12,126 bases of DNA, taken from assembly GCA_002425245.1 (NCBI GenBank), contig DILW01000038.1:1-12126 (forward strand), given 5' to 3'. Source of the DNA: Betaproteobacteria bacterium UBA5582 (GTDB lineage Bacteria > Pseudomonadota > Gammaproteobacteria > Burkholderiales > Rhodocyclaceae). Below the pieces are notes generated by a model. It searched no databases, was not told the DNA's origin, and saw only the letters and a program-made list of their open reading frames with translations. Shown one piece after another: positions 6,254 through 12,126 of this stretch. The translations under genes were made by a program, and so were the position numbers. Positions within the stretch are counted from its first letter, which is position 1, and the number at the start of each line of letters is the position of its first letter.

Positions 6254-8233
6254 GTGCGGAACAAGGCGGGCACAGCGGAATCTGGAGACCTCTCGATAGA
6301 ACCGCCAGGGTCCTCAAATGACGGCAGCGATGTCGTCGCGCAGTGCCAGAGCTTTGCCAACAAGATGCCCGTCTTCTACGGGGCCATCGTCGCCTGCATG
6401 GTGGCCCAGGTCGTGGTGCTGTACCAGGAACTGCCCCTCTTCCAGTCAACCGTCCTGCCCATGTCGATCGCCCTGATCGCGGCGGTGCGGATGGTCTGGT
6501 GGAGGCGCCGTCGCCAGCGCCCATTCACCGAGGAGCAGGCTGCAGCCGAGCTGGCCCGGTCGTCGGGGATTCTCCTCGCATCGACGGCAGTCATCATCGC
6601 CGTCGACCTCGGCGCAATCTTTTCGGTATCGGCAGATGCCCGGACCTTCCTGCTGATCGAAGCCTTCGGCTGCACCATGGTCGGGGTGTATTGCATGATG
6701 CATTTGCGCTACGTCCCCTATGTCATGGCGGCGATGCTGCTCTCCGTCGTCGTCGTGACCTCGAGCATCTTCGACACGGTCGGCTTCGCGGGCATCGCCA
6801 TAGCCATCGGCTCCCTGCTTGCCGCCATGCTGTCGACGATGCGGGGCTATTACCGCGACTTCCAGTCCATGACGCGCGCCGTTCGCGAGAGCCAGGCACT
6901 GAGTCTGGAAAACCTTCGCCTGGCGGGCCTGGACGTGCTGACGGACCTACCCAATCGCCGCCGCTTTTTTCAGGATCTACAGGCGCTGTGCGTAGCGGAC
7001 CCCCACGGCGAGAACAAGCTCGCGGTCGGCGTTGCCGATCTGGATGGTTTCAAGCCCATCAACGACACGCACGGCCATGCCGTCGGCGATCGGCTGCTGA
7101 AACAGGTGGCATGCCGGCTCCTGAGCATCTTCCCGCAGGGACGCTTCTATCGGATCGGCGGCGACGAGTTCGCATTCATCATCAACGTCTCCGACGCCCC
7201 GCGCGAGGTGGTGGCGATTTCCGACCGCCTGATCCAGCTCGCTTCGCAACCCTTCATGATCGGCGACCTCATGGTCCGGGTCGGCTGTTCGGTGGGTGTG
7301 TGCATCTATCCCGATTCCGCGGATGCCGCAGAACTGCTCTACGAGCGAGCCGACTACGCGCTCTTCCACGCCAAGCGCTCGGGCCGGGGTTGCTCCAGAA
7401 TCTTCAATGCGGAAGACGAGCAACAACTTCGGCGCCATGGCGCGATCGAACAGGCTTTCCTTGGGGCAGACATCGAGAAAGAGTTCTACCCGGTATATCA
7501 GCCCATCGTCTCTTCGGAAAACGGCGAGATCCGCGTCCTCGAATGTCTGGCGCGCTGGAACAGCCCGTCGCTCGGCACCGTCTCTCCCGGCGAATTCATC
7601 CCCATCCTCGAAAACTCCGGACTGATCTGGACGCTCACGCCCATGCTGCTGAGCCGCGCACTGCGGGACGCCACCGCCTGGCCCGAGCACACCCGACTGG
7701 CGTTCAACCTGTCGGCGGTCGAACTCGGCAGCAGTGAGCGGGCGCGCGATCTGATCGACATCCTCCGCAGTTCCGATTTCCCGCCGGAACGCGTGGAATT
7801 CGAACTGACCGAGACCGCCGTCATCCGGGATTTCGAGCAGACCAGCAAGTGCCTCAGTCTGTTGAAAAGCGCGGGCGTCAAAATCTCACTGGACGATTTC
7901 GGCACTGGCTACTCCAACCTGAACCAGATCCACAAGCTGCCCTTGGACAAGATCAAGATTGATCAAGCATTCGTGCGCAGCCTCGCCCCCAACGACTCAA
8001 GAAGAACCATCATCAGCTTGATCATCTCCATGTGTCGCGAGTTGAAACTGAGCTGTGTGGTCGAGGGCGTCGAGACCGAGGACCAGTACGCCCTGCTAGC
8101 CGACCTGGGATGCGAGCAGATGCAGGGCTATCTGTTCTCCCGACCGGTGGAGGCCGCCAACACCTTGCCTCTGTTCACCCGAACGGCCCCCCATGCAGGG
8201 CGCTCAGGACAGCCGACGGATTTTTGTCGATGA
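6254..8233 (+). CDS. Membrane-bound GGDEF/EAL-type c-di-GMP enzyme (diguanylate cyclase and probable phosphodiesterase)
   Basis: A 659-residue inner-membrane signalling protein. About residues 38-195 hold six hydrophobic segments, a membrane sensor region of unknown ligand. The GGDEF domain (about 222-385) has an intact GGDEF at 302-306 and the upstream DxxGFKPIND substrate region, so cyclase activity is likely. The RxxD inhibitory site normally five residues before GGDEF is absent. The EAL-type domain (about 400-645) has ECL at 430-432 instead of EAL but keeps the other hallmarks: FNLSAVEL, ELTET at 517-521, DDFGTGYSNL from 547, KIKID, VVEGVE and QGYLFSRP. Phosphodiesterase activity is therefore plausible. 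The GTG at 6254 is chosen because GAAGGG sits six bases upstream and no ATG occurs in frame until 6365, inside the first helix. It lies directly after the DUF2062 gene. No terminator with a T-run is seen after its stop. Confidence 0.94.
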   Translation: MRNKAGTAESGDLSIEPPGSSNDGSDVVAQCQSFANKMPVFYGAIVACMVAQVVVLYQELPLFQSTVLPMSIALIAAVRMVWWRRRRQRPFTEEQAAAELARSSGILLASTAVIIAVDLGAIFSVSADARTFLLIEAFGCTMVGVYCMMHLRYVPYVMAAMLLSVVVVTSSIFDTVGFAGIAIAIGSLLAAMLSTMRGYYRDFQSMTRAVRESQALSLENLRLAGLDVLTDLPNRRRFFQDLQALCVADPHGENKLAVGVADLDGFKPINDTHGHAVGDRLLKQVACRLLSIFPQGRFYRIGGDEFAFIINVSDAPREVVAISDRLIQLASQPFMIGDLMVRVGCSVGVCIYPDSADAAELLYERADYALFHAKRSGRGCSRIFNAEDEQQLRRHGAIEQAFLGADIEKEFYPVYQPIVSSENGEIRVLECLARWNSPSLGTVSPGEFIPILENSGLIWTLTPMLLSRALRDATAWPEHTRLAFNLSAVELGSSERARDLIDILRSSDFPPERVEFELTETAVIRDFEQTSKCLSLLKSAGVKISLDDFGTGYSNLNQIHKLPLDKIKIDQAFVRSLAPNDSRRTIISLIISMCRELKLSCVVEGVETEDQYALLADLGCEQMQGYLFSRPVEAANTLPLFTRTAPHAGRSGQPTDFCR

Positions 8234-8485
8234 CGTTCAGCATGGGAGCAAACGGCAACGGGCGGCATCTCGGCCTTAGCTGACCTTGGGCCTCTGTCCG
8301 CAATCAGGCGGCAATGCGCCACTTACCTGCCTCTCAACCACTGGCGGTGGTCATCGGCCCCTTCTGTTACCGGCGATGGACGGCACACGACCCTCAGCGG
8401 CCCCTCGCCTGCCAGGCAGAGCGACGGCAGTTTACTGAGTGCTGAGGTTGTTTTGTACGTTTGCCGAACGTGAACTCCTTGGCCT

Positions 8486-8515
8486 TTGCGGACGTCAATG
8501 CCAACGGGCTAAAAT
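8486..8515 (+). promoter_or_regulatory. Candidate promoter of the OLD nuclease/helicase operon
   Basis: TTGCGG (8486-8491) and TAAAAT (8510-8515) are spaced by 18 bases. The -10 matches five of six consensus bases and the -35 only three. The leader to the GTG at 8632 would be about 110 bases. Confidence 0.4.
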
Positions 8516-8590
8516 GGCGAGGGGCTGCCCAAGAGCTGACGGCCGACATGTTCCCGTCCGACCGTTTTAGACTGAACTAAGTCACTCACG

Positions 8591-8612
8591 TTTGGCGGCC
8601 AAATCGATTTGG
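8591..8612 (+). promoter_or_regulatory. Palindrome with three TTTGG/CCAAA half-sites before the OLD nuclease gene
   Basis: CCAAATCGATTTGG (8599-8612) is a perfect 14-bp palindrome, and TTTGG at 8591-8595 adds a third half-site, so TTTGG-CGG-CCAAA and CCAAA-TCGA-TTTGG share the middle arm. It ends just before the AAAGGA ribosome binding site (8618-8623). It could be an operator for an unseen repressor or a pair of mutually exclusive mRNA hairpins. The regulatory role is inferred from position and symmetry. Confidence 0.5.
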
Positions 8613-8631
8613 TTACAAAGGACTTGGCTCG

Positions 8632-10338
8632 GTGAAAATCAGAAAAATAAACATCAAAAACTTTCGTGGGGTGAAAGAACTTAACTGGAATCTTCCCAAG
8701 GCCGACGTCTTCTGCTTGATTGGCAAAGGTGATTCTTCCAAGTCAACCATCTTGGAGGCCATTAGATTTGCCTTCCATCCTCAGTGGAATCTGACCTTCA
8801 GCGACTCTGATTTTCACCAATGCAAGGTTGCAGATTCAATCGTCATTGAAGTCACCATTGGCGAACTGACCGAAGAGTTCTGCTCTCTGGACAAGTACGG
8901 CCATTATCTCCGGGGCTGGGATGCAGAAGCGCTCAATCTCACCGACGAGCCTGAAGACCACCTTGAGAGCGTCTTGACCGTTCGGCTTACGGTCGACAAG
9001 GAACTTGAGCCCAAGTGGATGGTGATCTGTGATCGCCACCCTGACGGTGTTCCCTTCAAGCAGGGTGACCGAAACAAGGTCAGCGTTGGCCTCATTGGGG
9101 CCTACAGCGAGAAGCAGCTTTCGTGGGCTACAGGCACAGCACTGGCGAAGCTCACCGAGGCGCAAAGCCTCAACGAGCTTCTGTCAAACGCATCCAGAAC
9201 GGCCAGAGCCTCATTGGACGCCGATCGGCCTATCTCCCTTAAAAACTTCGATGCAGCGGCAGAGAAGTCGGAGGGCATTGCGAAGCGGTTGGGTGTCCCC
9301 GTTCTGGATGCCTACAAAGCACATCTTGACCTGTCCTCGATCAACCTCAAGGTGGGCGGGTTGGTTCTCCACGACGGGGACATTCCGCTCCGTCAGTTGG
9401 GCCTTGGGTCGCGGCGAATGCTGCTGTGCGGCATTCAGCAAATGGGGCTGGGAGAGGGTCACATCACCTTGTTTGACGAAGTGGAGTTCGGCCTGGAACC
9501 GCATCGAATCACTCGCCTGATCAAACATGTCAGAGAGGACAAACGAGGCCAATACTTCCTCACTACGCACTCACCCACAGTCCTGCGAGAGTTGACCGTC
9601 AATGATCTCTATATCGTCCACAGCAAAGCAGGTGTTGTACGAGTCATTCCTGCTTACTGTGGAGGGTTGGTGGCTCATGAGGCTCAGGGGAAGATTCGGT
9701 CCAGTGCTGAAGCGTTCTTGTCAAAGAAAGTCGTCGTCTGTGAGGGGGCTACCGAGGTAGGATTTTTGAGGGGCTACGACGACTACCAAGTCGAAAAGGG
9801 CAAAGATCCATTCTCGTATCACGGCGTTTCCTTGTTGAATGCAGGTGGGGCAAGCAAGATCAAAGCATTGGCTGAAGCCCTCAAGCTGCTCGGCTACGAA
9901 GTCTGCGTTGTTGCTGATGGGGACGCCGAAAAGCAGTTTTCTCCTGCCCATGAAGCGGAACTGGAAGGCAAGGGCATTTCGGTTCAAGTGTGGACAGACA
10001 AGCTCTCGTTGGAGGAAAGAGCGTTTCAGGACTTGCCATGGTTCAGCGTGATTGCAAGCGTGAAACTCGCTCAAACCGTTCCAAGCCTGACCGTCTACGA
10101 CAACGTGCGCTCCAAGTATCAGAAGCCACTTGATGACGACGTGGGGAACTGGGTTGAAAGTCCGGAACTGAGGGTTGCCATCGGGAAAGCTGCCAAGGGG
10201 TGTGACTGGTTCAAGGACATCACACGAGGGGAATTGTGGGTGCAGGCTATCAGCCCTGCATTCGATGATGCTGGTTTTGCAAAGAAGGACATAGCCACCA
10301 AGCTTGCCAAGCTTTGGACTTGGGCCGAGCATGTCTGA
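8632..10338 (+). CDS. OLD-family ATPase/TOPRIM nuclease, class 2 (GajA-like, anti-phage defence)
   Basis: A 568-residue protein with an N-terminal ABC-type ATPase and a C-terminal TOPRIM nuclease, as in class 2 OLD proteins and GajA of Gabija (578 residues). ATPase marks: INIKNFRG at 7-13, P-loop GKGDSSKST at 31-39, signature LGLGSRRML at 256-264, Walker B TLFDEVEFGLEP at 279-290 and H-loop TTHSP at 311-315. TOPRIM marks: VVVCEGATE with E371 and E375, then VVADGD with D429 and D431, fitting a two-metal DNA nuclease. The P-loop has Ser at 36 where Gly normally precedes the Lys, so ATP binding or turnover may be altered. The start is GTG, with AAAGGA nine bases upstream. The gene overlaps the helicase gene by eight bases. 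By family, the pair would cut invading DNA, the ATPase acting as a nucleotide-level sensor. Base composition is lower in GC than the genes to the left. Assignment to OLD/TOPRIM is firm; the Gabija label rests on the neighbour. Confidence 0.9.
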   Translation: MKIRKINIKNFRGVKELNWNLPKADVFCLIGKGDSSKSTILEAIRFAFHPQWNLTFSDSDFHQCKVADSIVIEVTIGELTEEFCSLDKYGHYLRGWDAEALNLTDEPEDHLESVLTVRLTVDKELEPKWMVICDRHPDGVPFKQGDRNKVSVGLIGAYSEKQLSWATGTALAKLTEAQSLNELLSNASRTARASLDADRPISLKNFDAAAEKSEGIAKRLGVPVLDAYKAHLDLSSINLKVGGLVLHDGDIPLRQLGLGSRRMLLCGIQQMGLGEGHITLFDEVEFGLEPHRITRLIKHVREDKRGQYFLTTHSPTVLRELTVNDLYIVHSKAGVVRVIPAYCGGLVAHEAQGKIRSSAEAFLSKKVVVCEGATEVGFLRGYDDYQVEKGKDPFSYHGVSLLNAGGASKIKALAEALKLLGYEVCVVADGDAEKQFSPAHEAELEGKGISVQVWTDKLSLEERAFQDLPWFSVIASVKLAQTVPSLTVYDNVRSKYQKPLDDDVGNWVESPELRVAIGKAAKGCDWFKDITRGELWVQAISPAFDDAGFAKKDIATKLAKLWTWAEHV

Positions 10339-11770
10339 GGAACTGGCGTTCAAACTCAACGACTTCACTACTAAGGGGTACGTGATTGCGCCTGCCGGCT
10401 ACGGCAAGACGCACCTCATCGCCATGGCAGTGAAAGCTGCCACCAAGAGGCAACTGATCTTGACTCACACCTTCGCGGGCGTGAACTCCATCAAGACCAA
10501 GATGACCGCCCTCGGTGTGCCGTCCTTCAAGTACCAGATTGATACGATTGCGAGCTGGTCACTGCGACTCTGTCTGGCCTATCCAAAGACTTCTGGGTGG
10601 AAAGTGGAGCACCCCACCAACAAGCAGTGGAACAAGCTCTACGAGAGTTGTTCAGGGTTGCTGGGGAAGCAGTTCGTTCGTCGCGTTGTTGCTGCCACCT
10701 ATGCCGGCGTCTACGTGGACGAGTATCAAGACTGCTCCGATCTGCAGCATTCCCTTGTCTGTGCCATCGCTGAGTTCTTGCCCTGCCGAATTTTGGGCGA
10801 TCCTATGCAGGCCATATTTGACTTTGGCGGTGACGAAGGCAAACCAGTCGACTGGGCGGTGAGTGTCTATCCGACCTTTACGTGTCTCGGTCAGCTAGAG
10901 ACGCCGTGGCGCTGGAAGTTGGCTGGCGATCCGAAGCTTGGAGCTTGGCTCAAGAAGGCAAGGGAAACCCTGGAGCAGGGCCAGAAGATCGATCTTCTGA
11001 ACGGTCTACCTGTGTGTGTGAAACGTGCCTATACAACCCCCGAATTCCTTGCAGCCAAACAGTACAGCTCACTCATGGGGCTACTGGGACACAACGACAG
11101 CGTGATTGCCCTGCATGGCGGTGATCAGAAGTCAAAGAATAAGACTCACGATCTGGCCCTGCGCTTGGCTGGTCGTTTCTCTTCCATCGAAGAAGTTGAA
11201 GGCAAGGCGCTTCACTCGTTCGTCAAAAAACTTGTTGCGGCCAAGACAACCAAGGCTGGCTTCCTTCTGGCGGTGGAGTTTGCCAAGAAATGCTTCACAG
11301 GTGTTGCGAAGGCTCTGACGGCCGGCACTCAAAAGGGTGAGGAGGCGAAGCAAAGCAAAGCGACCAAGTACCCCTTGCTCCTGCATGCTGCGAATGCCTA
11401 TCTGAACAGCCCGACAAGTGCTCACTTGAAAGCCTTCTTCTTGGCGTTAAAAGCCAACCCTGAGACTTCTGTCTACCGTCGTGATCTCCTGTATCGCTTC
11501 CTAAACGTGTTGAAGATTCACATCGATGGGGCAGGAGCGACTCTGACGGAGGCGGCGAACTTGTATCAGCGCGACATGAGGCACACGGGACGGCCGATCA
11601 GCCACCGCAAGCTCATTGGAACAACGCTATTGGTGAAGGGGCTGGAGTACGATCATGTTGTCATCCTTGATGCAGATGCCCTAGACGCCAAGGATTTGTA
11701 TGTTGCAATGACCCGTGGTTCCAAGTCCCTGACTATCATTGGTGCGGAGCGGCACTTGCCAGCGAAGTAG
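10331..11770 (+). CDS. Compact UvrD/PcrA-like SF1 helicase (GajB-like) paired with the OLD nuclease
   Basis: A 479-residue superfamily 1A helicase-like ATPase. Motifs in order: Walker A APAGYGKT at 20-27, Walker B VYVDEYQD at 127-134, motif III ILGDPMQAIFDF at 154-165, a PWRW segment at 192-195 in the place of the usual NYR, motif V TTLLVKGLEYDHVVILDAD at 431-449 and motif VI LYVAMTRG at 456-463. UvrD and PcrA are about 720 residues; this is close to GajB (494) and lacks room for full 1B/2B subdomains. Residues 200-420 show no motif I recognise. The ATG at 10331 lies inside the end of the nuclease gene (ATGTCTGA), giving an eight-base overlap typical of translational coupling. A TTG at 10304 in the same frame is not needed. 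By the Gabija model GajB binds the nuclease complex and is activated by DNA ends; that is family knowledge, not seen here. Confidence 0.9.
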   Translation: MSEELAFKLNDFTTKGYVIAPAGYGKTHLIAMAVKAATKRQLILTHTFAGVNSIKTKMTALGVPSFKYQIDTIASWSLRLCLAYPKTSGWKVEHPTNKQWNKLYESCSGLLGKQFVRRVVAATYAGVYVDEYQDCSDLQHSLVCAIAEFLPCRILGDPMQAIFDFGGDEGKPVDWAVSVYPTFTCLGQLETPWRWKLAGDPKLGAWLKKARETLEQGQKIDLLNGLPVCVKRAYTTPEFLAAKQYSSLMGLLGHNDSVIALHGGDQKSKNKTHDLALRLAGRFSSIEEVEGKALHSFVKKLVAAKTTKAGFLLAVEFAKKCFTGVAKALTAGTQKGEEAKQSKATKYPLLLHAANAYLNSPTSAHLKAFFLALKANPETSVYRRDLLYRFLNVLKIHIDGAGATLTEAANLYQRDMRHTGRPISHRKLIGTTLLVKGLEYDHVVILDADALDAKDLYVAMTRGSKSLTIIGAERHLPAK

Positions 11771-11859
11771 CAATCGTCCGATTGTCGGTCCAATGGCCGA
11801 TGGCTAAGCCCCGACTCGTACGGACAGCAATCAAAAGCAAAGCAGCCAATGAAAATGGC

Positions 11860-11876
11860 AAGCGGAACTTCCGCTT
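11860..11876 (+). terminator. Weak hairpin, possible first terminator of the defence operon
   Basis: AAGCGGA and TCCGCTT form a 7-bp stem around the loop ACT, followed by only one more T, then GG. It could slow polymerase or protect the mRNA 3' end but is a poor terminator alone. Confidence 0.3.
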
Positions 11877-11910
11877 TGGCCGAATTCCTGCCCTAAGGCG
11901 CACAAGTAGA

Positions 11911-11939
11911 AAAGCCCACCGGTTCTCCCGGTGGGCTTT
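11911..11939. terminator. Bidirectional rho-independent terminator
   Basis: AAAGCCCACCGG (11911-11922), the loop TTCTC, and CCGGTGGGCTTT (11928-11939) form a perfect 12-bp stem. On the plus strand it ends in TTTCTTAG and can stop the nuclease/helicase operon; on the minus strand it ends in TTTTCTAC and can stop transcription from the tRNA gene. Confidence 0.9.
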
Positions 11940-11956
11940 CTTAGCATCTGCCTAAT

Positions 11957-11999
11957 GGAACGATATCGTTGCAGTTTGTCTAGGAAGGATATCCTTGCA
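11957..11999. repeat. Pair of 17-bp palindromic repeats, 26-bp period
   Basis: GGAACGATATCGTTGCA (11957-11973) and GGAAGGATATCCTTGCA (11983-11999) match at 15 of 17 positions. The two differences are a symmetric C/G to G/C swap, so each copy keeps a perfect 12-bp palindrome (AACGATATCGTT, AAGGATATCCTT). Such paired change suggests selection for symmetry, as in a dimeric protein site or hairpin. No known family is recognised. Confidence 0.6.
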
Positions 12000-12053
12000 T
12001 TTACTGCAACTTTAGACTGCCAGTCCCACTAAGAACTGGCTTGAAACTGAAAT

Positions 12054-12126
<73 letters not shown>

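Larger units (their letters stand above)
8234..8631. other. 398-bp gene-free stretch before the defence cassette
   Basis: I see no convincing gene here on either strand. The left half is GC-rich with small hairpins: ACCAC-TGGCG-GTGGT (8337-8351) and a GCCTG-C-CAGGC type structure in the 8400s. Neither has a T-run, so termination of the preceding gene is not clearly encoded. The right half becomes AT-richer and holds ACGTT-TGCCG-AACGT (8457-8471), a candidate promoter (8486-8515) and a palindrome beside the next ribosome binding site (8591-8612). The change in composition suggests that the left junction of an acquired segment lies in this stretch. Confidence 0.6.
11771..12053. other. Intergenic stretch between helicase gene and tRNA-Ala
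   Basis: No gene is visible. The stretch is dense in inverted repeats: CAATCG-TC-CGATTG (11771-11784) right at the helicase stop, an imperfect TCGG/CCGA hairpin after it (11785-11800), AAGCGGA-ACT-TCCGCTT (11860-11876), a strong terminator (11911-11939), two palindromic repeats (11957-11999), GTTGCAGT/ACTGCAAC (11968-12010) and GCCAGT/ACTGGC (12019-12040). This is the likely right junction region if the cassette is an insertion. Confidence 0.6.

Noticed and set aside
8583..8590. ACTCACG shared with the tRNA T-arm region as a left att site
   Set aside because: Only seven bases match and the flanks do not, which is expected by chance.
8632..11770. PARIS, retron or phage P2 old single-gene system
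   Set aside because: No AriB-like toxin, reverse transcriptase or msr/msd region is seen, and a single-gene OLD would not carry an overlapping helicase gene.
11957..12010. Start of a CRISPR array
   Set aside because: Only two units with a 9-bp spacer, each a palindrome, and no cas gene in the window.

Overview
The window reads as chromosomal DNA of a GC-rich Gram-negative proteobacterium. A betaproteobacterium, perhaps of the Rhodocyclales, is my inference from the look of TamB, the DUF2062 protein and the CoA-transferase; nothing here fixes the genus. Bases 1 to about 8233 are GC-rich, with the codon use of a high-GC genome. From about 8570 to 11770 the GC content drops visibly (sampled 60-base rows give about 43-53%, against about 62% in the tamB part), which suggests acquired DNA.

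Layout. (1) 3-1127, plus strand: the C-terminal third or so of tamB, cut by the left edge. (2) 5468 down to 1048, minus strand: a probable three-gene operon, in transcription order a two-CBS-domain protein (5468-4884), a YdiF/Pct-type acetate/propionate CoA-transferase (4800-3172) and a CPA2-type cation:proton antiporter with two USP-like cytosolic domains (3090 or 3132 down to 1048). The antiporter and tamB converge and overlap by 80 bp, so no terminator lies between them. (3) 5693-8233, plus strand: a DUF2062 membrane protein followed with zero spacing by a six-helix GGDEF/EAL-type c-di-GMP enzyme. (4) 8234-8631: a 398-bp gene-free stretch with a candidate promoter and a palindrome at the start of the next operon. 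(5) 8632-11770, plus strand: an overlapping two-gene cassette, an OLD-family ATPase/TOPRIM nuclease and a compact UvrD-like SF1 helicase. This is the class 2 OLD plus helicase arrangement known as the Gabija anti-phage type. (6) 11771-12053: hairpins, a strong bidirectional terminator and a pair of 17-bp palindromic repeats. (7) 12054-12126, minus strand: a tRNA-Ala (anticodon CGC), lacking only its first three bases at the window edge.

How it fits together. The left 8.2 kb looks like host genome: outer-membrane biogenesis, short-chain acyl-CoA metabolism with ion/pH homeostasis, and c-di-GMP signalling. The right 3.5 kb looks like a small defence cassette lodged between the signalling gene and the 3' end of a tRNA gene, a common landing site for mobile islands. 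No integrase, transposase or convincing att repeat is visible. The cassette belongs to a known broad class. Its less ordinary points are a Gly-to-Ser change in the P-loop of the ATPase, three TTTGG/CCAAA half-sites next to its ribosome binding site, and the covarying palindromic repeat pair by the tRNA.
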